25,219 nt of DNA from an uncultured Eubacteriales bacterium (GTDB lineage: Bacteria > Bacillota > Clostridia > Oscillospirales > Oscillospiraceae), in contig UQGU01000034.1 in NCBI GenBank assembly GCA_900540635.1, positions 1-25,219 on the forward strand. Direction: 5' to 3'. A model generated the notes under the pieces. It did not search any database, was not told the DNA's origin, and worked only from the letters and a program-made list of their open reading frames with translations. Positions 15,201 through 25,219 of this stretch are shown piece by piece. Numbering within the stretch: the first letter of the stretch is position 1; each line of letters opens with the position of its first letter. The position numbers and the translations under genes were made by a program.

Positions 15201-15997
15201 CCCTGGACATCGTGCTGAACCCCCTGGGCGTGCCTTCCCGTATGAACATCGGACAGGTTCTGGAGGTCCACCTGGGCTATGCTGCCCGGGCGCTGGGCTG
15301 GAATGTGGCCACTCCCGTGTTCGACGGCGCCAACGAGAAGGATATCCGCGAAACCCTGAAGCTGGCCGGTCTGCGGGAAGACGGCAAGACCATCCTGTAT
15401 GATGGCCGTACCGGCGAGCCCTTCGACAACCTGGTCACCGTTGGCTACCCCTACTATCTGAAGCTCCATCACCTGGTTGATGATAAGATCCACGCCCGTT
15501 CCACCGGCCCTTACGCACTGGTTACCCAGCAGCCTTTGGGCGGCAAGGCCCAGTTCGGCGGCCAGCGTTTCGGCGAAATGGAAGTCTGGGCCCTGGAGGC
15601 TTACGGCGCTGCCTATACCCTGCAGGAGATTCTGACCGTTAAGTCCGACGATGTGACCGGCCGTGTGAAGACCTATGAGGCCATTGTCAAGGGCGAGAAC
15701 ATCCCCAAGCCCGGTGTGCCCGAGTCCTTCAAGGTTCTGGTCAAGGAGCTGCAGGCTCTGTGCCTGGATATCCGTGTGCTGGATGAGCAGGGCAACGAGA
15801 TCGAGCTGCGGGAGGATGACGACGATGATGATGTGATCTACACCTCCGGCGACAATGAGGAAGTCGTGGTGGGCGACACCAACGAAGTTCTGGATTCCGG
15901 CTTCGTCATTGATGAGGACGGTCCTGAGGATATTATGGACGTTGTGTTCAGCGATCTGGATAATGATGATGCAGATCCTGAGACGTCTGACGATTAA
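12299..15997 (+). CDS. rpoB: DNA-directed RNA polymerase subunit beta
   Basis: The protein has about 1232 residues, full length for a Clostridia beta subunit. Starts at 12299 (SD AAAGG, 5 nt) and 12308 (MAMVKDV, best match to relatives) are both possible. The rifampicin region FFGSSPLSQFMDQNNPLAEL then THKRRLSALGPGG lies near residues 485-520. The residues equivalent to E. coli Q513, D516, H526 and S531 are the sensitive type, with Pro where E. coli has Q510. Catalytic-core landmarks are CPIETPEGPNIGLI, WEGYNYEDAILLNERLV, KMAGRHGNKGVVSR and GGQRFGEMEVWALEAYGAA. The last 70 residues form a very acidic tail. rpoC follows after 13 nt. rplJ/rplL are not upstream; the subunit has its own strong promoter. 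Confidence 0.98.
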   Translation: MIHMAMVKDVMFGKTMRKSYAKYEEILEIPNMLKIQKDSYQWFLKEGLREVFKDVGTITDFSGKLELSFLDYTMEDKAKYTIEECRDRDATYAKPIKVRVRLRNTETEVITEQDIFMGDFPVMTNGGTFVINGAERVIISQIVRSPGMYYGHEVDKADQHTYTATVIPYRGAWLEYETDNSNVFWVRIDKNRKIPITSLIRALGVQTDEQIKEMFGEDERILASIEKDPCKTREESLLEIYRRLRPGEPPTVETAVAHLEGLLFDPHRYDVSKVGRYKFNKKMDIWSRLSGQEAAEPIADPVTGEILVMPGDFISRAQAHDLSKRGINRAVVKVGDSNVVVFSNGMVDMAGFVNFDPAEYGIKEKVCFNVLKEMLEELGPDGDWKTAIEERMTDLIPNHITVEDIMASINYLNCVAMGIGTPDDIDHLGNRRLRCVGELLQNQFRIGFSRLERVIRERMTVQDLDSVTPQTLINIRPVTAVIKEFFGSSPLSQFMDQNNPLAELTHKRRLSALGPGGLSRDRASFDVRDIHYTHYGRMCPIETPEGPNIGLINYLATFAKINEYGFVEAPYRKVDKATGFVTKDVEYMTADVEDDYYVGQANEPLDENGCLANARITCRHRNEIIEVDRNMIDYIDVSPRMMISIATSFIPFLQNDDANRALMGANMQRQAVPLLTTEPPVVATGIEHKAAVDSEVCLKAKKPGVVTAVSADAISLRYDDGETETLHLTKFARSNAGTCINQRPCCAVGDRVDTEEIVADGPSCSGGEVALGKNVLIGFVTWEGYNYEDAILLNERLVREDVFTSIHIEEHETEARDTKLGPEEITRDIPNVGEDTLKDLDENGIIRVGAEVHSGDYLVGKVTPKGETELTPEERLLRAIFGEKAREVRDTSLKVPHGESGIVVDVKVFTKENSDELAPGVTKSVRVSIAQKRKISVGDKMAGRHGNKGVVSRVLPEEDMPFLPDGTPLDIVLNPLGVPSRMNIGQVLEVHLGYAARALGWNVATPVFDGANEKDIRETLKLAGLREDGKTILYDGRTGEPFDNLVTVGYPYYLKLHHLVDDKIHARSTGPYALVTQQPLGGKAQFGGQRFGEMEVWALEAYGAAYTLQEILTVKSDDVTGRVKTYEAIVKGENIPKPGVPESFKVLVKELQALCLDIRVLDEQGNEIELREDDDDDDVIYTSGDNEEVVVGDTNEVLDSGFVIDEDGPEDIMDVVFSDLDNDDADPETSDD

Positions 15998-16010
15998 GGA
16001 GGCTCGATAA

Positions 16011-19709
<3,699 letters not shown>

Positions 19710-19720
19710 TTGCCTGATTT

Positions 19721-19761
19721 GCAGGGCAGCCGCCGCTGAAAAAGCGGTCGGCTGCCCATGC
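19721..19761 (+). terminator. Strong hairpin after rpoC
   Basis: GGGCAGCCG (19724-19732) with CGGCTGCCC (19749-19757), continued by CCGCT (19733-19737) with AGCGG (19743-19747), gives 14 bp with a one-base bulge and a GAAAA loop. GCA/TGC can extend the base. It starts 12 nt after the rpoC stop but has no T run, so it may protect the 3' end or pause polymerase ahead of the terminator that follows. Confidence 0.6.
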
Positions 19762-19769
19762 AGCGAGAT

Positions 19770-19816
19770 AAAAGCACCCCGCACAACTGTTTTGCACAGC
19801 TGCGCGGGGTGCTTTT
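19770..19816. terminator. Bidirectional intrinsic terminator between rpoC and convergent glycosyltransferase
   Basis: AAAAGCACCCCGC (19770-19782) is perfectly complementary to GCGGGGTGCTTTT (19804-19816). A stem of 13 bp has a T run on the plus strand and an A run that becomes a T run on the minus strand. It therefore serves both rpoC and the opposing gene that ends at 19841. Confidence 0.92.
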
Positions 19817-19840
19817 CGTGTTTTGGAGGTTTATTCGGAA

Positions 19841-21496
19841 TCAGGAAATACTGGCGAGATAGTCACGCAGATTTTGCGCATACTGCGGGGGTAGGCACGC
19901 GGACAGAAGCAGCGCCAACAGCAGAAGAAGCGCAGGGGCAAGCCAGCGGATTTTTTCCATGGCCGTATGCTGCATGAGCGCTGTCTCTCGACGGGAGCTC
20001 AAATGGCTCAGCCGCCGGTAGCCCTGCATTGCCAGGGGGAGAATTGTTGCGAAATAGGGCATGGTATACTGGGATTTTGCCTCCCAGAAGGTATGAAATA
20101 CGAATCCTCCAACGAAGATAACGGCCAGCAGGTCCTCTCCGCTGTGCCGTTTCTCCGAGCTGGGAATCCAGGCCCAGAGCAGCAGGCCGCCGTAGATAAG
20201 GGTTGTGAAGAAGCTTCCCAGCCGGGTGAGAAGGGTTTGGCAGGCCGGAGAGAGGAGTGTTTCTGCGAACCGGGGCAGGGAAGTTTCATTGTATTTTGCA
20301 AGAATCTGATTGATCCAAAGGCCTTGAAAGGTGGGGTCGTTCCACTGCGTTGCGTTCTTTTCAATGAAGAAGACGATTGCATCGCGGGGGGCCTGCAGGA
20401 AATGGGTGAGAATGCGCTGCAAATCCCCTCGGATCAGCGCCAGATGGGCCTGGGGATTCCCGCCTACGGAGCGATATCCTGTACGGAGGTAATCGTTGTA
20501 CCAACCGGGCCCAAGCTCACCGCCGGTTTGCAGTCCCATGCAGATCCACCCAATGTGGGGAAGACCGTTGCGTAGGGAATATCCTGTTAAATGTTCCAGC
20601 AGAAGCACGGGCAGCTTGGAACCTGCAAGGAGGGCAGCGAGCAGCAGAAGCAGGAGAAGCCAGCAGCGCTTTCGATACCGAAGTGCATTGTAGAGCGCGT
20701 AAAGCATGGCGCCGACGGCAAAAATCTGATAGTTGGATTTCAGCGCAATGGCAATGCCCAAACTGACAGCACCAAGCAGGCAGCGCCATAGCTTCCCTTT
20801 TTCGCAGTATTCCATAACCAGCAGAAGGCCGATAAGAGAAAAGGCCAAACCCGGAAGGGTTCCGTAGACAAAGACCGTATACATGGCCAGAGGGTAGAAA
20901 AGAATACCAAACCAGGTGACGGCCAGTGCACCGACTTCCCCCATACCTATGACTTTTGCCAGCGCACCAAGACACAGGAGAATTGTTCCGTAGCTCAGGA
21001 CATTCAGCACCAGAAAAAGCTTTGTATCATCCGGCGCAATAAACTGCAAGACCCAATGCAGCAGAACCAGACCGGACTGATGGGGGTAGAAATACATATA
21101 CATATATTCGCTGGACTCGTAGAGCGTATAAAAATCCTGGTGTATGATTTCGGCGGCGTGCTGCGTCATCTGCGCGTCCGCAAGGGGCGCGGACCAGGTC
21201 TGGCTTACCCAAAGGGCAGCGAGAAGAACCGCGCAGAGAACAGAAGCGTATCGTACCCAGCCCAGCACCGGCAGGGAGCGGCGGGCAACCTTATGCCGAA
21301 TGCACAGCAGGCAGACCAGACAAAAAAGCAGTCCCTGCAAAAGCGCTGTGTTTGGCGTGAGCCAGGAATGCTCATCAATATCAATGAAATTGCGAAAGAC
21401 CAGATTGCTGACAAACAGCCAGCAGGCGCAGAGGGCAAACACAACGCGGACGGTGCGCCGGTAAAAGGCGCTGAAATGGTCACAAAGTGCGGTCAA
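19841..21496 (-). CDS. Polytopic GT-C-fold glycosyltransferase (GT39-like)
   Basis: The protein has 551 residues if begun at the TTG at 21496, which has AAGGAG 8 nt upstream and overlaps the TGA of the decayed upstream gene (TTGA). Reading further upstream in the same frame only crosses that gene. About eleven membrane helices are visible. Features are DIDEH near residue 40, a long outer loop with YMYFYPHQSGLVLLHWVLQF, and a C-terminal FHTFWEAKSQYTMPYFATIL, a pattern familiar from uncharacterised Clostridia membrane glycosyltransferases related to GT39/PMT. It probably transfers a sugar from a polyprenyl-phosphate donor outside the membrane. It lies opposite to rpoC and shares its terminator. 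It is translationally coupled to a pseudogene, so its expression may now depend on a damaged leader cistron. Confidence 0.8.
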   Translation of the reverse strand: MTALCDHFSAFYRRTVRVVFALCACWLFVSNLVFRNFIDIDEHSWLTPNTALLQGLLFCLVCLLCIRHKVARRSLPVLGWVRYASVLCAVLLAALWVSQTWSAPLADAQMTQHAAEIIHQDFYTLYESSEYMYMYFYPHQSGLVLLHWVLQFIAPDDTKLFLVLNVLSYGTILLCLGALAKVIGMGEVGALAVTWFGILFYPLAMYTVFVYGTLPGLAFSLIGLLLVMEYCEKGKLWRCLLGAVSLGIAIALKSNYQIFAVGAMLYALYNALRYRKRCWLLLLLLLAALLAGSKLPVLLLEHLTGYSLRNGLPHIGWICMGLQTGGELGPGWYNDYLRTGYRSVGGNPQAHLALIRGDLQRILTHFLQAPRDAIVFFIEKNATQWNDPTFQGLWINQILAKYNETSLPRFAETLLSPACQTLLTRLGSFFTTLIYGGLLLWAWIPSSEKRHSGEDLLAVIFVGGFVFHTFWEAKSQYTMPYFATILPLAMQGYRRLSHLSSRRETALMQHTAMEKIRWLAPALLLLLALLLSACLPPQYAQNLRDYLASIS

Positions 21497-22324
21497 GGCA
21501 AATACTCCTTCGTTTCTTGGTTGGTACAATGCTTGTCTAATGTTAAGGAAGCTGGAAGAATGCGGAATGGGAATGCAAACCAAGCGCCTGCGGCAATGGG
21601 GATAAGATAGGGGATAACCCGCCACAGCGCATAATTTTGCAGATAGTTGGTATAGGTGATACCGGAAATGCACACGGCTGCAAGCGCATAGGGGAGGTAT
21701 TTGCCGGAGAGAAGCGCCAGAAGCACCAGCAGAAGGTCTGACAGATAGGAGTAGCGTTCATGCATGGAGGGGAGGAAAAGGAAGCACGTCCAGGTGCACC
21801 ACGCAGCGAGAATAAGATAGCTTTCCGGGTCTTCACGGATGACTTGCTTGTGATTAAGCAGGAGATACAGGAAAAGTCCCAAAATCAGTACAGTCGTGAT
21901 CAGAGCACACAGGCGCATATAGGCATATCCGGGGAAGAAAAGTGTCCAGATGCTGGGGAGTTCATGACCAGCAGAGGATACTCGTTCACCTGGTTCAGGC
22001 GGATCTGGAAGACAGTCAGCAGGAAGTCGAAAAAATGGAGATATATTTATAAAGGTATACCATGGAGCCGGGAAGACGGCAAATCAGGACAATGAGCGTC
22101 TGATACAGAATATTGTAGTCGCCAATCTGGCTGCGCATGGCGGAAAAGCCGGGATTTGCCCGGAATTGCTCTGCCCAGGGCAGAAGATGATCGGTCATGT
22201 CCTCCAAAATATAGTCCAGACCCGAAATGCGTGCCAGAATTGTCATACAGGTAACGATCAGAAATAACAGGATGTCCTTCCTTTTGATCATCCAATCGAT
22301 TAGTTTGCGTTCGGATTTCAGCAA
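21493..22324 (-). pseudogene. Decayed GT-C-type membrane glycosyltransferase (two frameshifts, internal deletion)
   Basis: The N-terminal part starts near a TTG at 22324 (SD AAAGG) with LLKSERKLIDWMIKRKDILL, DHLLPWAEQF and GDYNILYQTLIVLICRLPGS, then stops early after YKYISIFSTSC at 22016. In the next frame, after a one-base loss in a T run (22030-22035), reading continues FDFLLTVFQIRLNQVNEYPL. A second shift in a C run near 21955-21958 returns to SIWTLFFPGYAYMRL and the conserved SMHERYSYLSDLLLVL, ending at 21493. Together about 270 residues remain where relatives have roughly 500, so a central block was lost between FQI and RLNQ. The head and tail both resemble one glycosyltransferase family. 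The stop overlaps the next start. Confidence 0.78.
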
Positions 22325-22360
22325 AGGGTAAACCTTTCTTCTTTTATTATAACTGAAAAT

Positions 22361-22389
22361 ACTATACCATAGCGTCACAAAAATTTCAA
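22361..22389 (-). promoter_or_regulatory. Promoter of the minus-strand glycosyltransferase pair
   Basis: Reading on the minus strand, TTGAAA (22389-22384) and TATAGT (22366-22361) are 17 nt apart, about 37 nt upstream of the likely TTG start at 22324. The region 22325-22477 is AT-rich and otherwise empty. It diverges from the promoter at 22478. Confidence 0.55.
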
Positions 22390-22477
22390 TAATCGATTCC
22401 AGGACTGCTTCGTTTGAAAACACAAAAACGGAGAGAAAAAAACTACGCTTTTGTGAATATTTATTTTGAATTTTTGG

Positions 22478-22505
22478 TTGACAATTTGGAAAAACTGCGT
22501 ATAAT
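22478..22505 (+). promoter_or_regulatory. Promoter of the L7Ae-rpsL-rpsG-fusA operon
   Basis: TTGACA (22478-22483) and TATAAT (22500-22505) are both perfect consensus at 16-nt spacing, behind an AT-rich stretch. The start point would be about 22512, only a few bases before the first in-frame ATG of the next gene. Confidence 0.85.
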
Positions 22506-22515
22506 ACTAACTTGT

Positions 22516-22815
22516 ATGGATATGAAAAACAATTGTATGATCCCTGAATCCGGTCATCTGCCGGATTTGAGAGGGAAGGAACTTCTGGTGGGCAGCAAAC
22601 AGCTGCGCAAGGCTTTGAAAAACGGTGCCGTTTCGGCGGTTTTTCTGGCACAAAACGCGGACCCCTCCATTACGGAGCCTCTGGAGAAGCAGTGCAAGAC
22701 TGCCGGTGTCTGCGTCACTTGGGTGCGCACCATGAAGGAGCTGGGCGAAACCTGCGGCATTGACGTGGGAACCGCTGCGGCGGCCATACGAGCAGACGAT
22801 TCTACCGGGATTTGA
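22516..22815 (+). CDS. L7Ae/YbxF-like ribosomal protein, RNA-binding
   Basis: The protein has 99 residues from the ATG at 22516. The L7Ae/L30e core is clear: KELLVGSKQLRKALKNGAVS, VFLAQNADPSITEPLEKQCK and the signature MKELGETCGIDVGTAAAAI, matching Bacillus YbxF, which binds kink-turn RNA and lies in the same position before rpsL. The start is uncertain. ATGs at 22516, 22522 and 22537 have no good SD, and the predicted RNA starts near 22512, so translation could be nearly leaderless. A GTG at 22588 has GGGAAGGA 8 nt upstream but would cut the first helix. It is 54 nt before rpsL. Confidence 0.85.
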   Translation: MDMKNNCMIPESGHLPDLRGKELLVGSKQLRKALKNGAVSAVFLAQNADPSITEPLEKQCKTAGVCVTWVRTMKELGETCGIDVGTAAAAIRADDSTGI

Positions 22816-22869
22816 CCCGTAGAATATAAAACCCGCCCAAGGGCGAGAATCAAAGAAAGGAGAAATTAG

Positions 22870-23295
22870 ATGCCTACTTTTAATCAGCTGGTGAAGAATG
22901 GCCGTCAGGCTGCCACCTACAAGTCCACCGCTCCTGCCCTGCAGAGAGGTCTGAACACTCTGGAGAACAAGGCTACTACTCTGCCCTCCCCCCAGAAGCG
23001 CGGTGTCTGCACTGCCGTCCGTACCACCACCCCCAAGAAGCCTAACTCTGCACTGCGTAAGATCGCTCGTGTACGCCTGACCAACGGTATGGAAGTTTCC
23101 GCTTACATCCCCGGTGTCGGCCACAACCTGCAGGAGCACTCCGTGGTTCTGATCCGTGGCGGCCGTGTCAAGGACCTGCCTGGCGTTCGTTACCACATCA
23201 TTCGCGGCACTCTGGATACCCAGGGCGTGCAGAACCGGATGCAGTCCCGCTCCAAGTACGGTGCAAAGCGTCCCAAGGCTGGCAAGAAGAAGTAA
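22870..23295 (+). CDS. rpsL: 30S ribosomal protein S12
   Basis: The protein has 141 residues with AAAGGAGA upstream of the ATG. It contains the Firmicutes-type N-terminal insertion before SPQKRGVCTAVRTTTPKKPN. The decoding-centre loops TTTPKKPNSALRK and RGGRVKDLPGVRYH are intact with the streptomycin-sensitive lysines at the positions of E. coli K42 and K87. The Asp after VK is the residue that is methylthiolated in many bacteria. The C-terminus is the usual basic SKYGAKRPKAGKKK. S12 sits at the 30S decoding site and starts the str operon rpsL-rpsG-fusA. Confidence 0.98.
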   Translation: MPTFNQLVKNGRQAATYKSTAPALQRGLNTLENKATTLPSPQKRGVCTAVRTTTPKKPNSALRKIARVRLTNGMEVSAYIPGVGHNLQEHSVVLIRGGRVKDLPGVRYHIIRGTLDTQGVQNRMQSRSKYGAKRPKAGKKK

Positions 23296-23336
23296 TTTTT
23301 CTTCCCAATCACCTTAAATTTTCCCTACGCCCTTTC

Positions 23337-23363
23337 GCAAGGCAAAGCCTTGCCAGCGTTTTT
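23337..23363 (+). terminator. Possible attenuator hairpin between rpsL and rpsG
   Basis: GCAAGGC (23337-23343) and GCCTTGC (23347-23353) form a 7-bp perfect stem with an AAA loop. ACGC/GCGT (23327-23330 and 23356-23359) can clamp the base, and five Ts lie at 23359-23363. It is weaker than the operon-end terminators, so partial termination after rpsL is the likely meaning, if it acts at all. Confidence 0.4.
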
Positions 23364-23377
23364 ATATAGAGTATAAA
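23350..23377 (+). promoter_or_regulatory. Probable internal promoter for rpsG-fusA
   Basis: TTGCCA (23350-23355) and TATAAA (23372-23377), each five of six matches to consensus, are 16 nt apart. The -35 lies in the right arm of the hairpin just described. Together they could uncouple rpsG-fusA from rpsL. Confidence 0.5.
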
Positions 23378-23389
23378 AACCTCTGGCCA

Positions 23390-23419
23390 GGCACCACGAA
23401 AGTAACACTTTCGAGTACC
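23390..23419 (+). promoter_or_regulatory. Leader hairpin before rpsG
   Basis: CGAAAG (23397-23402) and CTTTCG (23408-23413) close a TAACA loop. GGCAC (23390-23394) and GTACC (23415-23419) can extend the stem with one mismatch across a small internal loop. It ends about 20 nt before the SD of rpsG and would be near the start of an RNA from the internal promoter. In E. coli the rpsL-rpsG gap is the binding site for S7 autoregulation; a similar role here is a guess. Confidence 0.4.
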
Positions 23420-23454
23420 GATGAAATCATTATATTATGAAGGAGGGAAGCAAA

Positions 23455-23925
23455 GTGCCCAGAAGAGGTAATGTTCCCAAGAGAGAGGTCCTTCCGGATC
23501 CTAATTACAATTCCGTTCTGGTTACCAAGCTCGTAAACAGCATCATGCTGGACGGCAAGAAGGGTGTTGCCCAGAAAGTTGTCTATGGTGCTTTCGAAAT
23601 CGTCGAGAACAAGACCGGCAAGAACGGCCTGGAAGTCTTCCAGCAGGCTATGGAAAACATCATGCCCGCCGTGGAGCTGAAGGCTCGCCGTGTCGGTGGC
23701 GCTACCTATCAGGTGCCCATCGAAGTTCGTCCCGACCGCCGTCAGACCCTGGGTCTGCGTTGGATCACCGCTTACAGCCGCGCCCGTAGCGAGAACACCA
23801 TGAAGGAGCGCCTGGCCGCTGAGATCATGGATGCCGCCAACAACACCGGCGCATCTGTGAAGAAGCGTGAGGATGTCCACAAGATGGCCGAAGCCAACAA
23901 GGCATTCGCCCATTTCCGCTGGTAA
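23455..23925 (+). CDS. rpsG: 30S ribosomal protein S7
   Basis: The protein has 156 residues, exactly the family length, from the GTG at 23455. AAGGAGGG (23440-23447) is placed 7 nt before it. An ATG at 23437 lies ahead of that SD and is rejected. Features are PRRGNVPKREVLPDPNYNS, KLVNSIMLDGKKGVAQKVVY, ARRVGGATYQVPIEVRPDRR, ITAYSRARSENTMKERLAAE and the end KMAEANKAFAHFRW. S7 nucleates assembly of the 30S head on 16S rRNA and in E. coli represses its own operon. fusA starts 15 nt downstream. Confidence 0.98.
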   Translation: MPRRGNVPKREVLPDPNYNSVLVTKLVNSIMLDGKKGVAQKVVYGAFEIVENKTGKNGLEVFQQAMENIMPAVELKARRVGGATYQVPIEVRPDRRQTLGLRWITAYSRARSENTMKERLAAEIMDAANNTGASVKKREDVHKMAEANKAFAHFRW

Positions 23926-23940
23926 TCAAGGAGAGAATTC

Positions 23941-25219
23941 ATGCCTAGACAGTATTCCCTGGAAAATACCAGAAACTTCGGCATCATGGCACACATCGAT
24001 GCCGGTAAAACCACCACGACCGAGCGTATCCTGTTCTATACCGGCCGTAACTACAAGATCGGTGAGACCCACGACGGTTCTGCTACCATGGACTGGATGG
24101 CCCAGGAGCAGGAGCGCGGCATCACCATCACTTCCGCTGCAACCACTTGCTTCTGGAAGGGCTGCCGCCTGAACATCATTGATACCCCGGGCCACGTGGA
24201 CTTCACCGTTGAGGTGGAGCGCTCCCTGCGTGTTCTGGACGGTGCTGTCACCGTTCTGTGCGCCAAGGGCGGCGTGGAACCCCAGACCGAGACCGTTTGG
24301 CGTCAGGCCGACGAGTACAAGGTCCCCCGTATGATCTACGTCAACAAGATGGACATCATGGGCGCCGACTTCTACAGAGTTCTGACCATGATCGACGAGC
24401 GCCTGAAGTGCAACGCCGTTGCCATTCAGCTGCCCATCGGCTCCGAGGCTTTCTTCCGCGGCAACATCGACCTGCTGACCATGAAGGCAAACGTCTTCTA
24501 TGATGAGCTGGGTAAGGATGTTCGCGTGGAGGATATCCCCGAGGACATGGTTGACCTGGCTGAGGAGTACCACGAAAAGCTGATGGATGCCGTCACCGCT
24601 CTGGATGACGACCTGGCCATGAAGTACCTGGAGGGTGAGGAGATCACCGTTCCCGAGATCAAGGCCGTGATCCGTCGCGCTACCATTGCCAACGAGATGG
24701 TTCCCGTTGTCTGCGGTACCTCTTATAAGAACAAGGGTGTTCAGGAAGTCCTGGATGCTGTTGTTGACTATATGCCCTCTCCCCTGGACAAGAAGGGCAT
24801 TAAGGGCGTGAACCCCGAGACTGAGGAAGAGGACTTCCGTCCCGCTTCCGATGACGCACCCTTCTCCGCTCTGGCGTTCAAGATCGCAACCGACCCCTAC
24901 GTCGGCAAGCTGTGCTACTTCCGTGTGTACTCCGGTACTTTGGAAAAGGGCAGCACCGTTCTGAACTGCACCAAGGGCACCAAGGAGCGTTTGGGCCGCA
25001 TCCTGCAGATGCATGCCAACCACCGGGAAGATATTGACATGGTTTACGCCGGTGATATCGCCGCCGCTGTCGGTGTGAAGAACACCACCACCGGTGATAC
25101 CTTCTGCGACGAGAACCACCCCATCATCCTGGAGTCCATGGTCTTCCCTGATCCCGTTATCGAAGTCGCTATCGAGCCCAAGACCAAGGCCGGTCAGGAA
25201 AAGATGGGCATCGCCCTGA
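23941..25219 (+). CDS. fusA: Elongation factor G, N-terminal part (3' end outside window)
   Basis: 426 codons are present of a protein that is usually about 690. The GTPase motifs are intact: AHIDAGKTTT (residues 17-26), RGITITSAAT for switch I/G2, DTPGHVDF (81-88) and NKMD (135-138). The G5 segment reads CGTSYKNKGVQ (258-268) where most EF-Gs have GSAFKNKG. The sequence then enters the domain II region (APFSALAFKIATDPYVGKL, FRVYSGTLEKGS). EF-G drives translocation on the ribosome. The ATG has AAGGAGAG upstream and lies 15 nt after rpsG, continuing the str operon. Confidence 0.98.
   Translation, partial: MPRQYSLENTRNFGIMAHIDAGKTTTTERILFYTGRNYKIGETHDGSATMDWMAQEQERGITITSAATTCFWKGCRLNIIDTPGHVDFTVEVERSLRVLDGAVTVLCAKGGVEPQTETVWRQADEYKVPRMIYVNKMDIMGADFYRVLTMIDERLKCNAVAIQLPIGSEAFFRGNIDLLTMKANVFYDELGKDVRVEDIPEDMVDLAEEYHEKLMDAVTALDDDLAMKYLEGEEITVPEIKAVIRRATIANEMVPVVCGTSYKNKGVQEVLDAVVDYMPSPLDKKGIKGVNPETEEEDFRPASDDAPFSALAFKIATDPYVGKLCYFRVYSGTLEKGSTVLNCTKGTKERLGRILQMHANHREDIDMVYAGDIAAAVGVKNTTTGDTFCDENHPIILESMVFPDPVIEVAIEPKTKAGQEKMGIAL

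Noticed and set aside
19721..19816. Two palindromes after rpoC as a REP-type repeat or CRISPR
   Set aside because: The sequences differ from each other and are placed exactly at the convergent gene ends; the second is a classic bidirectional terminator. No spaced direct repeats occur anywhere in the window.
21497..21673. Longer start for the glycosyltransferase that ends at 19841
   Set aside because: The extra codons overlap the conserved tail of the upstream pseudogene read in another frame and have no similarity to the family start.
22016..22651. Full 211-codon minus-strand frame as a gene
   Set aside because: Its first 100 codons are antisense to the L7Ae gene and promoter; only the last third, from about 22324, matches a glycosyltransferase head, and that is part of the pseudogene.

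Overview
The window is a GC-rich stretch of a low-G+C-phylum chromosome, most likely from a gut member of the Clostridia (Oscillospiraceae/Ruminococcaceae type). The evidence is the Firmicutes-style S12 with its N-terminal insertion, RpoB and RpoC without the large proteobacterial insertions, YidC without a lipobox, KhpB/Jag beside YidC, an L7Ae/YbxF homologue ahead of rpsL, DHHW and MBOAT proteins, and hairpin-rich intergenic elements. No sequence search was possible, so genus-level placement is inference.

Layout. (1) 3-683: C-terminal third of the translational GTPase TypA/BipA, closed by a terminator. (2) 762-3925: the classic rpmH-rnpA-yidD-yidC-khpB(jag) block, with a consensus promoter, a strong hairpin-plus-T-run between rpmH and rnpA, and a terminator after khpB. 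dnaA is not beside rpmH, and mnmE/mnmG do not follow khpB. (3) 4081-8685: an envelope-stress-like module. It holds an ECF sigma factor with a probable self-recognised promoter, a one-pass probable anti-sigma factor, a lipoprotein, an MBOAT O-acyltransferase and, after a 340-bp palindrome-rich gap, a DHHW/AlgX-like partner. (4) 8749-10350: a metallo-beta-lactamase/beta-CASP ribonuclease whose Shine-Dalgarno sequence lies in a 15-bp perfect inverted repeat surrounding a possible promoter. (5) 10403-11941, minus strand: a GtrII-like polytopic glucosyltransferase. (6) 12112-19709: rpoB-rpoC with a perfect-consensus promoter, a dyad over the -35 region and a structured leader. rplJ/rplL are absent from the immediate upstream position. 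(7) 19841-22324, minus strand: an intact GT-C-type glycosyltransferase, translationally coupled to a decayed sister gene that has two frameshifts and a large internal deletion. (8) 22478-25219: the L7Ae-like protein, rpsL, rpsG and fusA (cut by the window end), with a probable internal promoter and leader structures between rpsL and rpsG.

Functionally the window alternates core information-processing blocks with cell-envelope glycan genes. The glycan genes run against the housekeeping operons or sit between them. They break up clusters that are usually continuous (rplJL-rpoBC-rpsL-rpsG-fusA). The most novel-looking items are the sigma/anti-sigma/lipoprotein/acyltransferase operon, the readthrough-insulating inverted repeat before the nuclease, the rpoB control region, and the pseudogenised glycosyltransferase inside the str/rpo region. 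No tRNA, rRNA, CRISPR array or complete insertion sequence was recognised.
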